Positions 8,391 through 17,457 of a DNA stretch of 64,000 nt are shown here, piece after piece. The notes beneath the pieces are model-generated. The model saw only the letters and a list, made by a program, of their open reading frames with translations, was not told the origin of the DNA and ran no database searches. A program made the position numbers and the translations under genes. The stretch comes from Spirochaetales bacterium (lineage in GTDB: Bacteria; Spirochaetota; Spirochaetia; Sphaerochaetales; Sphaerochaetaceae): positions 1-64,000 of the forward strand of contig JAHDQJ010000013.1 in assembly GCA_018433865.1 (NCBI GenBank), in the 5' to 3' direction. Within the stretch, counting starts at the first letter, position 1. Every line of letters begins with the position of its first letter.

Positions 8391-9437
8391 CTACAGTACC
8401 TCAAGACTCCCGGGGAACGGAATGCACGACCCCCGGTCTACCATCTGCTGACGGACCTTCACGACCATGACCTCGCTGTCGGTGTCGGTAAGACGGCCGA
8501 GCATCATGGAGGCGGCGGCACGTCCCATCTGCGTGGTATTGATCCGCATGGTCGTGATCTGCGGATTGTAGGGAACCTCATAATCCAACACATCCCCAGG
8601 GGCCATGACCGAGATATCCTGGGGAATCTTCTTGCCCAGCTTGCCCAGCTGCACGATCGCGTGTGCCGCCAGCTCATCATCAAGGCAGAACAGCGCGGTC
8701 GGCGGATCGTCGGATGAGAGGATCTCCTTCAGGTCATGGAGCAGCCTTTCCTCGTCGTGGCTGTGGTAGCGGACGTTCAGTTGCCTCGAGAAGGAGATGT
8801 CATACTCAGCGAGGGCTTTGCGGAACCCGAAGTGACGGTCGTGCAGCAACCTCGGCAGGTTGGGACGTTCGGTATCGAGGTAGGCGAACCGCTTGTGACC
8901 GAGCTCGATCAAGTGCCGCGTTCCCTCGTAGGCACCCTGGAAGTCATCCGAACAGATGCTGTGGAAACGATCCTGCAAGTCATTGTTCATCACCAGGACG
9001 ACAGGGGTGTTCCCCTTTTCGATGATCGTGAACAGCGGCGCGTCGCCGAGGTGGATCGCGAAGACCCCGACCGCCCCCGACTCATTGATCTTCTGGAGGA
9101 TCACATCATCCGACATGTAGTTGGTGATCGGTATGATCACCACGGTATAGCCTGCATTGCGCATCGCCAGCTCGATCTCCTGCACGATCGGGCGGATGAA
9201 CACCCAGATGAACGCCCACTCGGGATCGATGTTCTGGAGGATCGCCACCGTTGCCGCCTGTGCCGTCCTCTCCACCTGCTTGCGCCGCAGATGGATGGGG
9301 TAGCCGATCTCGATGGCACAGTCGAGGATCTTCTGTCGGGTCTCAGGGGTAAGACGTCCTTTTCCGTGAATGGCCATCGATACGGTAGGGACCGAAACCC
9401 CCGCCATCTCGGCAATCTGCTTCAGTGTAGGCTTCAT
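8391..9437 (-). CDS. LacI-family transcriptional regulator
   Basis: This 348-residue repressor has an N-terminal helix-turn-helix (LKQIAEMAGVSVPTVSMAIH, residues about 4-23) and a periplasmic-binding-protein-like effector domain ending with INTTQMGRAAASMMLGRL. The start at 9437 follows GGAGAACAGCG. A ten-codon upstream extension was rejected because the helix-turn-helix would then begin unusually late. The gene is divergent from the mutarotase/URO-D/ABC operon and co-directional with the divergent URO-D-like gene, so it probably controls both through the 9438-9596 intergenic region. The ligand is presumably the imported sugar or a derivative. Confidence 0.92.
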   Translation of the reverse strand: MKPTLKQIAEMAGVSVPTVSMAIHGKGRLTPETRQKILDCAIEIGYPIHLRRKQVERTAQAATVAILQNIDPEWAFIWVFIRPIVQEIELAMRNAGYTVVIIPITNYMSDDVILQKINESGAVGVFAIHLGDAPLFTIIEKGNTPVVLVMNNDLQDRFHSICSDDFQGAYEGTRHLIELGHKRFAYLDTERPNLPRLLHDRHFGFRKALAEYDISFSRQLNVRYHSHDEERLLHDLKEILSSDDPPTALFCLDDELAAHAIVQLGKLGKKIPQDISVMAPGDVLDYEVPYNPQITTMRINTTQMGRAAASMMLGRLTDTDSEVMVVKVRQQMVDRGSCIPFPGSLEVL

Positions 9438-9540
9438 CGCTGTTCTCCGCTTTCCATGATACACCATTATAATATTTTTACCTAGTGATAAAATTATTCA
9501 AATCTGCATAAATTAGTCACAAATTTATAGTAAAATTTTG

Positions 9541-9568
9541 TTGACAGGGCGAAACTCTGTGATAGGCT
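9541..9568 (+). promoter_or_regulatory. Predicted sigma-70 promoter of the CUT2 operon
   Basis: TTGACA at 9541-9546 and TAGGCT at 9563-9568 are separated by 16 bp, followed about 28 bp later by the first gene. An AT-rich inverted repeat (ATAAATT, 7 bp, AATTTAT; 9508-9528) lies just upstream and could be the LacI operator, although it lacks the usual central CG. Confidence 0.55.
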
Positions 9569-9596
9569 GGAATGAGAAGATCAGTGGGGGGTGCAT

Positions 9597-9920
9597 ATGC
9601 AACGCTTCGGCCAGTTGATACGGATCAAGCCAGAGAACCTCGAGACCTACAAAGCCTACCACAAGGCAATCTGGCCTGAAGTCGCCAAGACCATCAGTGC
9701 CTGCAACATCAGAAACTACTCGATATACCACCATGACGGATTGCTCTTCGCCTACTTCGAGTACGTCGGAACCGACTTCGAGGCCGACATGGCCAAGATG
9801 GCGGCCGATCCGATGACCCAGAAGTGGTGGGCCGTGCAGAAGCCCCTGCAGCAGCCCTATGAGAAGCGCAGGGAAGGCGAGTGGTGGGCCGACATGGAAG
9901 AAGTCTTCCACCAAGCATAG
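9597..9920 (+). CDS. L-rhamnose mutarotase family protein
   Basis: The 107-residue protein matches RhaM/YiiL-type mutarotases, which interconvert alpha and beta anomers of L-rhamnose-like sugars in the cytoplasm. The catalytic pair is in place: Tyr18 and His22 in TYKAYHKAIWPE. The later signature KWWAVQKPL corresponds to the RWW region, and the total length is typical of the family. The ATG at 9597 is preceded by GGGGGG; a GTG six bases upstream is less likely. The gene leads an operon with two URO-D-like genes and a CUT2 importer, so the substrate is probably a 6-deoxyhexose or related pyranose. The exact sugar is not proven. Confidence 0.85.
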   Translation: MQRFGQLIRIKPENLETYKAYHKAIWPEVAKTISACNIRNYSIYHHDGLLFAYFEYVGTDFEADMAKMAADPMTQKWWAVQKPLQQPYEKRREGEWWADMEEVFHQA

Positions 9921-9929
9921 GAGTCGATC

Positions 9930-11099
9930 ATGGAGAGGACACGCGGTTGCCTGGAGAAATTGGATCGGATGCTCAAGACATTGCATCACCAGGAGGCCGA
10001 TAGGGTCCCGGTGAGCGACTTCTATTGGGGCGGCTTCCTCAGCCGTTGGAAGGAGGAGCTCGGACTTCCCGACGATACCGACATCTACGATTACTACGAT
10101 CTTGATTGGCAGTGCACGACACCCAACATGGATCCCCATATCAAGAACTTCGAGATCATCAAGGAGAACGACGAGGAGGTGCTCGTCCGGACCGGCTACG
10201 AGGCGGTCATCCGCAAGAAGTTCGCCGATCCGATGCCCGCCTTCCTTTCGTTCAGCATCGAAGAGATCGAGCAGCTCGATGACTTTTCCTTCGATGATCC
10301 GTGGGATGACCGGCGCTACTTCTCCGCCGGAGACAACCAGATCGCCGGGGTAGGCGACGGATTCACCCGCGATATCCCCGCGTGGATCGATACCGTGCGG
10401 TCCATCTATCCCAAGAGACCGGTCTTCGGAAGCATTTGCGAAGGACATGAGCAGCTGTGGCGCATCATCGGCAGCGAGAACGTCATGATGTGGATCGGCC
10501 TCTATCCCGAACAGCTGGGCAAGTTCATCGAGCGCCTGGGTGACTTCCTCGTCGAGATGACCAAGGCACAGATCCACGCCGCAGGCGGCATGCTCGACGG
10601 CATGGTCATCTGGGGAGACGTCGCCTATGTCAACGGCATGCTCTTCTCTCCCGTCTACTGGAGGCGCTGGTTCAAGCCGATCGTCAAGCGGATGATCGAA
10701 GTCTGCCATGGTGCGAACATCCCGGTGATCTACCATGGGTGCGGCAACGCCTCGAGCCTCTACGAGGATTTCATCGGGATGGAGCTGGATGCCTACAATC
10801 CGCTCGAGGCGAAAGCGGGACTCGACGTGGTCGAGCTGCGCAAGCAGTACGGACATCGGATGGGATTCTGCGGGAACATGGACGCCCTCGCATGGGCAGA
10901 GGCTCCGATGGATGAGCTCGAGCGCTACATCATGCGCAAGCTGAATGCGGCCAAGGGTGGCGGCTACATCTTCCAGTCCGATCATTCGGTCCCAAGCAAT
11001 GTCACCGCCGAACGCTACGAGTTCGCTGTCAACCTGGTAAGGAAGTACGGAGTCTATCCTCTGAAGCTCGGTGTGCATGACATTCCCGAGCTGGGGTAA
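9930..11099 (+). CDS. Uroporphyrinogen-decarboxylase family protein (possible methyltransferase-like)
   Basis: The 389-residue barrel of the COG0407 group contains IPVIYHGCGNAS, an HxCG motif (H269, C271). In MtaA-type methylcobamide:coenzyme M methyltransferases this motif supplies zinc ligands. The final ligand position, Cys in MtaA, appears as QSDHSVPSNV near H352. A short intergenic gap links it to the mutarotase gene, and six bases separate it from the next URO-D-like gene. No corrinoid-binding protein is encoded nearby. Membership of the superfamily is firm; the reaction is unknown. Methyl transfer from a methylated sugar and a lyase or decarboxylase role are both open. Confidence 0.8.
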   Translation: MERTRGCLEKLDRMLKTLHHQEADRVPVSDFYWGGFLSRWKEELGLPDDTDIYDYYDLDWQCTTPNMDPHIKNFEIIKENDEEVLVRTGYEAVIRKKFADPMPAFLSFSIEEIEQLDDFSFDDPWDDRRYFSAGDNQIAGVGDGFTRDIPAWIDTVRSIYPKRPVFGSICEGHEQLWRIIGSENVMMWIGLYPEQLGKFIERLGDFLVEMTKAQIHAAGGMLDGMVIWGDVAYVNGMLFSPVYWRRWFKPIVKRMIEVCHGANIPVIYHGCGNASSLYEDFIGMELDAYNPLEAKAGLDVVELRKQYGHRMGFCGNMDALAWAEAPMDELERYIMRKLNAAKGGGYIFQSDHSVPSNVTAERYEFAVNLVRKYGVYPLKLGVHDIPELG

Positions 11100-11105
11100 C
11101 GGATC

Positions 11106-12371
11106 ATGACGAAAAGGGAACGGGTACTGACAAGCATCGCGCACAAGGAACCGGATGCGATTCCGATCGACCTCGGCTCGACTCCGAGCTCAGGTATCTC
11201 CGCGATCGCCTACAACGCGCTCAAGCGGCACCTGGGCATCGCAGAGCCTGGGACGAAGGTCTATGATGTCGTGCAACAGCTTGCGGAACCATCCGATCTT
11301 CTCATCGATCGTTTCGGCGTGTGCTCACTCGATATCGGACGGACGTTCAACACCGATCCGTCCCGGTGGTACGACATCACCCTCGCCGACGGCAGTCCGG
11401 CGCAGTACCCGACGTGGTTCAGGCCCGATCGTGATGCCGATAACTCGTGGCGTGCGAAGAACAAAAAGGGGATGGAGATCGCACGGATGCCCGAGGGAGC
11501 GACCTTCTTCGACCAGACCCGCTTCCCTTATATCGACGGGTACCCCGACACTTTCGACAACTTGCCGGAAGTGATGGACCAGGTCCTCTGGTCAGCATTC
11601 GTCCACAGTCCGTGGGACCAGGCCGGCAGACCCGATTTCTGGCAGGAATTGCGCAACAACGCGATCCGACTCCGTGAGCAGACCGACAAGGCTCTGGTCA
11701 TCGTCGCCGGATGCAACCTCTTCGAGTGGGGGACCTTCCTCAGGAGGATGGACAATTTCCTGATGGACATCTATCTCGAACCCGATACGGTCGGACGGTT
11801 GCTCGACGCATTGCTGGAGATCCATCTGGAGACGCTTCGCCATGTGTGCGAGGCGGTCGGCGATGTCGCCGACATCCTGCGGTTCGGTGACGACCTGGGG
11901 ATGGACAGCGGTCCGTTCATGGCCCCCGACATCTATCGGAAGCTGTTCTACCCGCGACACAAGAAGCTTTGCGACTATGTGCATGCGCACAGTTCGATGC
12001 ATACGTTCCTGCACAGCTGCGGCAGCATTGCCGATGTGCTGCCGCACCTGATCGATGCGGGGTTCGAGATCATCAACCCCGTGCAGACCAACGTGCGTCA
12101 TATGGAACCCGAGTACCTGAAGCGTGAGTTTGGCAAGGATGTGGTCTTCTGGGGCGGCGGTGCCGATACCCGCCACATCCTCAACAACGGCGACGTCGTG
12201 CAGGTCACCGAGCACGTGAAGCGGAACATCGACATCCTGGGAAAGGACGGAGGATTCGTCTTCGCGGCAATCCACAACATCATGCCCGACGTTCCGCCGG
12301 AGAATGTGGTGGCGATGTTCGATACGGTCATGCAGTACGGTCGTACCGACCGAAAAGGGGATAACGTGTGA
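11106..12371 (+). CDS. Uroporphyrinogen-decarboxylase family protein
   Basis: This is a second, clearly distinct URO-D-like protein of 421 residues. It starts MTKRERVLTSIAHKEPDAIPID, the RERVLxxlxhkxPDxxPxd opening typical of the COG0407 group. The metal-type motif is THTFLHSCGS-like (H303, C305) and the distal element is FVFAAIHNIMPDVPPENV. It overlaps the downstream ABC ATPase gene by four bases (GTGA), so it is translationally coupled to the importer. Together with the preceding gene it makes a tandem pair, which may form a heterodimer or act sequentially. No experimental role is known to me for this subgroup. Confidence 0.82.
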   Translation: MTKRERVLTSIAHKEPDAIPIDLGSTPSSGISAIAYNALKRHLGIAEPGTKVYDVVQQLAEPSDLLIDRFGVCSLDIGRTFNTDPSRWYDITLADGSPAQYPTWFRPDRDADNSWRAKNKKGMEIARMPEGATFFDQTRFPYIDGYPDTFDNLPEVMDQVLWSAFVHSPWDQAGRPDFWQELRNNAIRLREQTDKALVIVAGCNLFEWGTFLRRMDNFLMDIYLEPDTVGRLLDALLEIHLETLRHVCEAVGDVADILRFGDDLGMDSGPFMAPDIYRKLFYPRHKKLCDYVHAHSSMHTFLHSCGSIADVLPHLIDAGFEIINPVQTNVRHMEPEYLKREFGKDVVFWGGGADTRHILNNGDVVQVTEHVKRNIDILGKDGGFVFAAIHNIMPDVPPENVVAMFDTVMQYGRTDRKGDNV

Positions 12372-13873
12372 GTAGCGAGAATCTTGGCCTGGCACTGCGG
12401 ATGGTGGGTGTCGGCAAGCGATACCCGGCGACCATCGCCGTGGACAATGTCGATTTCGAAGTCTATGCGGGAGAGGTGCACGCCCTCGTCGGTGAGAACG
12501 GAGCGGGCAAGTCCACGCTCATGAAGATGCTCGCCGGTTCCTTCAACGACTACACCGGCACGATCTATGTGAATGACAAGGAAGTCAGGCTCAGTTCCCC
12601 CTCGATTGCCAAATCCTACGGGATCGGCATGATCTACCAGGAACTCAGCTTGGCCCAACCGATCAGCATCGCGGAGAACCTTCTGGCCGGCCGCTTGCCG
12701 CGCAAGGGACTGTTCATCGACCGCGACAAGATGGTCGCGCAGGCCAAGCGTTTGCTGAAGACCGTCGGGTTGGAACTCGATCCGTTGCTTCCGGTCGAGG
12801 ATATCAGCCAGCATGAAGCCCAATTGGTCGAGATCGCGAAGGTCGTCGGAACCCACCCGTGCATCCTCGTCATGGACGAGCCTACCAGTGCGCTTTCGAA
12901 GGAGGAGGTCGAACGCTTGTTCGATATCATCCACAAGCTGCGCAATACCGGCATGGCAATCATCTACATCTCACACCACTTGCCTGAGATCTTCCGCATC
13001 GCCGACCGCGTGACGGTCATGCGCGATGCCAAGCGCGTGGCAACCAAGAACATCGAGGAGATCACCCGCGAGGAGATCGTCCAGATGATGGTGGGCAAGT
13101 CGATCAAGGAGTTCTACAAGAAGGAATCCCATCCGATCGGCAAGGCGCTGCTGGAGGTGAAGGACCTCTCCCGTTACGGATTCTTCCACGGGATCGACAT
13201 GCAGGTACATGCGGGGGAGATCGTCGGCATCTGCGGACTCTCTGGTGCCGGACGATCTGAGCTCGCACAGGTGATCTGCGGGATCGAGAAGGCCGACGAG
13301 GGGACCATCGTCCTCGACGGCAAGCCGATCGATCGCCTCACGATGGCCCAACGTGTCATGCTCGGTCTTGGATACCTCACCGAGGATCGGAAGCTCGAGG
13401 GTCTAGCGCTGCGCATCGAGATGGACGAGAACATCCTTTCCGCCGTGATCCCGCGGATGAAGCGGGGCATCGTCTACAACAAGCGTTACGGAAGGAAAAT
13501 GGCAAAGGAGTTGGTCGAGGAGCTGACCATCTACCCGACGGACCTGAACAGGACCGCGGGGAACCTCTCCGGAGGAAACCAGCAGAAGCTCCTCTTGGCA
13601 AAGTGGATGGCGATCAACCCCAAGGTACTGATCCTCGACGAACCGAGCCGGGGTGTCGATGTCGGGGCGAAGATGACGATCCACGAGACCATCGAGCGCC
13701 TCGCCCGCGAAGGAAGCGCGGTGATCGTCATCTCCAGCGACCTTCCCGAGCTCGTGCGTCTGTCCGATCGGGTCATCATCATGCGCAAGGGCCATTTCAC
13801 CAAGATCATGGATCAGCATGAGTGCTCGGAGGAATCGTTGCTCCTGGCTGCAAATACCGAGGTGGAAGTATGA
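12368..13873 (+). CDS. Sugar ABC transporter ATP-binding protein (CUT2, RbsA/MglA-like)
   Basis: The 501-residue protein contains two nucleotide-binding domains in tandem, the CUT2 hallmark. Domain 1 has Walker A GENGAGKST at residues 42-50 and Walker B LVMDEPTSALS. Domain 2 has a degenerate P-loop (GLSGAGRSEL), signature LSGGNQQK and Walker B LILDEPSRGVDVG. The GTG start at 12368 overlaps the previous stop, and the following permease gene overlaps by ATGA. It powers the two permeases that follow. RbsA-type transporters carry monosaccharides, consistent with the mutarotase in the same operon. Confidence 0.95.
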   Translation: MSSENLGLALRMVGVGKRYPATIAVDNVDFEVYAGEVHALVGENGAGKSTLMKMLAGSFNDYTGTIYVNDKEVRLSSPSIAKSYGIGMIYQELSLAQPISIAENLLAGRLPRKGLFIDRDKMVAQAKRLLKTVGLELDPLLPVEDISQHEAQLVEIAKVVGTHPCILVMDEPTSALSKEEVERLFDIIHKLRNTGMAIIYISHHLPEIFRIADRVTVMRDAKRVATKNIEEITREEIVQMMVGKSIKEFYKKESHPIGKALLEVKDLSRYGFFHGIDMQVHAGEIVGICGLSGAGRSELAQVICGIEKADEGTIVLDGKPIDRLTMAQRVMLGLGYLTEDRKLEGLALRIEMDENILSAVIPRMKRGIVYNKRYGRKMAKELVEELTIYPTDLNRTAGNLSGGNQQKLLLAKWMAINPKVLILDEPSRGVDVGAKMTIHETIERLAREGSAVIVISSDLPELVRLSDRVIIMRKGHFTKIMDQHECSEESLLLAANTEVEV

Positions 13874-14898
13874 ACCGAACGATTGACACAGATACCAGGG
13901 CACTGCGAACGAACCGCTTCTCGGCGATCATGAACAGCGTCGGCGTCTATGCGATAGCCCTCCTGTTCCTCCTGCTCGGCATGCTCTTGCAAGGCGTCGG
14001 AGTGATCAACAACTTCATGACGACCCAGAACCTGATGAACATCGTCGATGCGGTGGCGCTGTTGGGCATCGTCGCCGCGGGGATGGCGTTCATCACCTAT
14101 TCGGGACATTATGCCGACATGTCGGTTCCGACCACGATCGCCCTGACCGGAATCGTGAGCGTCGAGCTCTTGCGGTTCGGATTCTTCTTCGCGATGGCAG
14201 GCGCGATTCTCTGCGGCATCCTCATCGGGCTCATCAATGGTATCGTGGTGGGTAAGTTCAAGGCAAACCCCATCATCTGGACGTTGGCGATGAACTATGT
14301 GAGTCTCGGGATCATCCGTTTCGTATGGGTGAACAAGCAGATCTACCCCGATGTCATCACCGACAACGTCCGCGCGGTCATGCTTTTCGACAATATCTAC
14401 CGGTTCAGGCTCTTCAACGTGCTCAGCTTGCCGCTGATATTGATGCTGATCCTCGTGGCTGCCGGACAATTCATCCTCAAGCGCACCCCCTATGGGGCGC
14501 AACTGAAGCTCACCGGGTCGGCACGGAGAACCGCACGGTTCACCGGCATCAATGTCGAGATGATCGTGGCGAGCGCTTATGTGATCAGTGCTTTCACCAC
14601 CACCGTAGCAGGGTTGGCGATCACCTCCCTTTCCCGGGTGGGTGCGTGGTACAACGGTGCCGGCTACGACTTCAGGGCCGTCACCGCGATCGTCATCGGC
14701 GGAATGACACTCGCAGGAGGACGCGGCTCCATCGTGGGAGTGCTCGGCGGTACGCTGGTGATCGGACTGATGAACAACATCATGACGCTGCTGGGGATCG
14801 GAACCTTCAGCCAGGACATCATACGCGGAGCGATCTTCATCCTGGTCGTGGGAATCAACGCGAAGACTCTGCGGAGCCAAGGACGGGACGATGCATAA
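13870..14898 (+). CDS. Sugar ABC transporter permease (CUT2, RbsC-like), first
   Basis: This 342-residue inner-membrane permease has about eight to ten hydrophobic segments. It carries the RbsC-family sequence GAGYDFRAVTAIVIGGMTLAGGRGS in its C-terminal third, split here only by its position near residues 266-290. The start at 13870 overlaps the ATPase stop (ATGA). It pairs with the next permease gene, which overlaps its end by eight bases. Two different permeases, rather than an RbsC homodimer, give a heterodimeric channel as in Rha-, Ara- or Lsr-type CUT2 systems. Confidence 0.92.
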   Translation: MNRTIDTDTRALRTNRFSAIMNSVGVYAIALLFLLLGMLLQGVGVINNFMTTQNLMNIVDAVALLGIVAAGMAFITYSGHYADMSVPTTIALTGIVSVELLRFGFFFAMAGAILCGILIGLINGIVVGKFKANPIIWTLAMNYVSLGIIRFVWVNKQIYPDVITDNVRAVMLFDNIYRFRLFNVLSLPLILMLILVAAGQFILKRTPYGAQLKLTGSARRTARFTGINVEMIVASAYVISAFTTTVAGLAITSLSRVGAWYNGAGYDFRAVTAIVIGGMTLAGGRGSIVGVLGGTLVIGLMNNIMTLLGIGTFSQDIIRGAIFILVVGINAKTLRSQGRDDA

Positions 14899-15925
14899 CA
14901 AACCCATGGACAAAAGCAAACTGCTGGCTATTGGCGACCGGTTCAGGATCTACATCCTCTTCCTGGTGATCTTCATCTTCATGTCGCTCTTCGCCCCGCG
15001 CTTCTTCAACAGCTACAACCTGACCACCATCTTGCGGACCGTCTCGATGAACGCGACACTCGCGCTCGGGTTCTCGGTGGTCATGATCTGCGGACACCTG
15101 GATCTCTCGATCGGAAGGACCGCGACCTTCGCCGCGGTCATCGCACTGTTGCTGCAGAAATCGGTAGGCTACGGGCTGAGCGTTCCCATCGCGATCGCGG
15201 CGGGAGTCCTGGTAGGCCTGGTCAACGGGTTGCTGGTGGTGAAGGTGAAGATCAACTCCTTCATCGTCACGATCGGTACGATGACGATCCTGCAGGGAGC
15301 CACCTATACCATGACCGGAGGCAACTCGGTGAGTCTCTCGGGATCCAATGTCTTCGCGATCTCCGACTTCCTCAGCCGACCCTTGCTTCCCATGCTGCCT
15401 CCCCGGGTGATCCTCACGATCCTCTTCGTCCTGCTCTTCCACTTCTTCGTCACCCACACGCAGTGGGGGAGGAACTTCTACCTGTTGGGTGGAAACAAGA
15501 TGACCGCGTGGTTGGCGGGAATCCATACCGACGCGGTCACCGTGTCGGCATTCATCCTCTCTTCGACGATGGCGGCGGTCGGCGGCATCCTCTTTGCCAT
15601 GGAATCGAGCGCCGCCACGCTGAACATGGGGGAGAACTCCCTGATGTATGTCGTCTCCGCGACGATCATCGGAGGGACGGCGATGTCGGGAGGGAAGGGC
15701 GGTGTGCTCAAGTCGGTCATCGCCATCCTCTCCTTGGAGATGCTGTATACCGGCACCATCCTCTTCGGGCTCGGCAACGAGGTGAAGATCTTCATCAGCG
15801 GCCTCATCCTCGCGTTCGTCGTCCTCTACGAGGCGTATGCATCGTACAAGCATGAGCGGACCCTCGGACAACGGTCCGAACTGCTCAAGGAAGTGGCGAT
15901 GCTGAAAGCCCGTGTTCCCAAGTAA
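14891..15925 (+). CDS. Sugar ABC transporter permease (CUT2, RbsC-like), second
   Basis: This 344-residue membrane protein is homologous to the preceding permease. The first segments include MNATLALGFSVVMICGHLDLSIG, where the family motif GHLDLSIG replaces the common GGIDLSVG. The C-terminal part has YVVSATIIGGTAMSGGKG. It overlaps the previous gene by eight bases. The product completes the heterodimeric transmembrane channel of the importer. About 75 bases separate it from the binding-protein gene, which has its own strong ribosome site. Confidence 0.92.
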   Translation: MHNKPMDKSKLLAIGDRFRIYILFLVIFIFMSLFAPRFFNSYNLTTILRTVSMNATLALGFSVVMICGHLDLSIGRTATFAAVIALLLQKSVGYGLSVPIAIAAGVLVGLVNGLLVVKVKINSFIVTIGTMTILQGATYTMTGGNSVSLSGSNVFAISDFLSRPLLPMLPPRVILTILFVLLFHFFVTHTQWGRNFYLLGGNKMTAWLAGIHTDAVTVSAFILSSTMAAVGGILFAMESSAATLNMGENSLMYVVSATIIGGTAMSGGKGGVLKSVIAILSLEMLYTGTILFGLGNEVKIFISGLILAFVVLYEAYASYKHERTLGQRSELLKEVAMLKARVPK

Positions 15926-15999
15926 CCGTACCGATGCGATCGGTCTGTACCGACGCTCGGATGTGTCATGCATTGATAGCCAACAAAGGAGGCATCACA

Positions 16000-17214
16000 A
16001 TGAAAAGACAGGTAAGGATGTTGTTCCTGGTCATGGTCCTGCTGGTATCCACCGCAGTACTGTTCGCCCAGGGAGGGAAGGCCACGGGTCCTTCAGCTGC
16101 GGATGCGGCGGCAAACCTCGAAGCGTCGTTGAAGGTAGATACCTCGGTGCTCAAGGCTGCTGATGGTCAACCGTTGCTGAAGCTCTCCGCTGACGTACCG
16201 AAGATTCCGACACGGCCGGCCAACCCGGAAGCGCTCCCCGACACGAATCCCCTGCGCTGGTTCGACATGGAGTATGCCGGTTGGGATGCACAGAAGACCA
16301 ACATTCCCGCATCCCCCAAGAGCGGAGCGATCGGCAAGCGGATCACCTTCATCGTGCATGGGGACCATCCGTGGACGACTGCCTGTTCCCTCGGTGCACA
16401 GAAGGTGGCCGATGCGTATGGCATCCAACTGAAGGTGCTTTCGCCGAACTGGGACCTTGCGGTGCAGAACCAGATGATCGACCAGGCGATCAACGAACGC
16501 CCCGATATGCTGCTCTTGATCCCGCTCGATGCGACCACCGCGGTCCAGCAGGCCCGCAGGGTCAACCAGGCCGGTATTCCTTTGATCCTGTTCAATACCC
16601 TGCCGACAGCTGAAGCGATGAATTATGCGATCACTTGGACCGGTCCCGATGACTTCGGCCAGATGCGCAAGCTCGCCAGGGTCTTCGCCGATGAGTTGCG
16701 CGCACGCAACCCCGGTGCGAAGGAACTCGGAATCGCCTATGTGCAGCACGCACCCGGCGGATCTCCCTATTTCGCCCGCTCCTACGGACCCGTCTCCGAG
16801 CTTGCAGGCTATGCTCCTGAAGTCGTGACACTCGACATGCAGGCTCCCGGATTCGAAGCCGACCGCACCATGCAGCTGGTCTCCGACTGGCTGACCCGGT
16901 TCGGACCTCGCCTGAAGGGAATCTTCGCTGCTGACGACTCTGCACAGGCTTTGGGTATCGCCGAGGCACTGAAGAAGGCCGGACGGGCCGATGTCGTGGT
17001 CGTAGCTGCCGGAAACTCGAAGATCGGCATGGACATGGTGACCGACGGCTCGCTGTTCGCCATCACCTACCAGACTGCTGAAGGTGACGGAGCCCTCGCA
17101 GTGCAGACCGCTGCGGATTGGTTCAACGGCAAGGAACTTCCGAACCGCCGCAACCTACCCCAGCACATCATCACGAAGAAGGATGTAGCCGATTTCTATC
17201 CGCCGCAGTGGTAA
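16000..17214 (+). CDS. Sugar ABC transporter substrate-binding protein (CUT2-type)
   Basis: The 404-residue exported receptor starts at 16000 behind a consensus AAAGGAGG; the frame opens 22 codons earlier without a ribosome site. A signal peptide is followed by VLFAQGGKA, typical of spirochaete binding proteins. The mature part has an unusually long lead of about 85 residues before the type-1 periplasmic-binding fold begins at ITFIVHGDHPWT. QNQMIDQAINERPDMLLLIP and AARDDS-like hinge strands follow (IFAADDSAQALGIAEALKKAG). Placed last in the operon and before a terminator, it delivers the sugar to the two permeases. Confidence 0.92.
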   Translation: MKRQVRMLFLVMVLLVSTAVLFAQGGKATGPSAADAAANLEASLKVDTSVLKAADGQPLLKLSADVPKIPTRPANPEALPDTNPLRWFDMEYAGWDAQKTNIPASPKSGAIGKRITFIVHGDHPWTTACSLGAQKVADAYGIQLKVLSPNWDLAVQNQMIDQAINERPDMLLLIPLDATTAVQQARRVNQAGIPLILFNTLPTAEAMNYAITWTGPDDFGQMRKLARVFADELRARNPGAKELGIAYVQHAPGGSPYFARSYGPVSELAGYAPEVVTLDMQAPGFEADRTMQLVSDWLTRFGPRLKGIFAADDSAQALGIAEALKKAGRADVVVVAAGNSKIGMDMVTDGSLFAITYQTAEGDGALAVQTAADWFNGKELPNRRNLPQHIITKKDVADFYPPQW

Positions 17215-17270
17215 GAACCCTGTAGTGGCAGGTCGCTGACTTGCCACCAAGCGGGACCTCTCGCTCGCAC

Positions 17271-17315
17271 GGGAGTTTCTCCACCCATGACACGGGTGGA
17301 GGGGCTCCCTTTTTT
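17271..17315 (+). terminator. Rho-independent terminator of the CUT2 operon
   Basis: GGGAG and TCCACCC pair with GGGTGGA and CTCCC around a short loop, giving an interrupted stem that is immediately followed by a run of T. A second hairpin (GTGGCAGGTC, GCT, GACTTGCCAC; 17225-17247) lies just upstream, so the operon end is doubly structured. Confidence 0.85.
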
Positions 17316-17457
17316 ATTTCATGAACGCATGAATCATGATACGCACACCATGATTCCAACTTTTGCACACATGATCGGAAAGGGCGTTCATGTTTCCGCA
17401 GGAGACCCAAGCGAGGAGTGATGTGTTCCTGCTGAATCAAAAGGGATGGGACAGACC

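Noticed and set aside
9525-11144. 539-codon minus-strand open frame across the mutarotase and URO-D genes
   Set aside because: Shadow of high-GC coding sequence; the plus-strand genes have ribosome sites and family motifs and this frame has none.
13813-15973. Two long minus-strand open frames opposite the CUT2 permeases
   Set aside because: Very rich in Asp, Arg and His, as expected from antisense of hydrophobic codons; no start signals.
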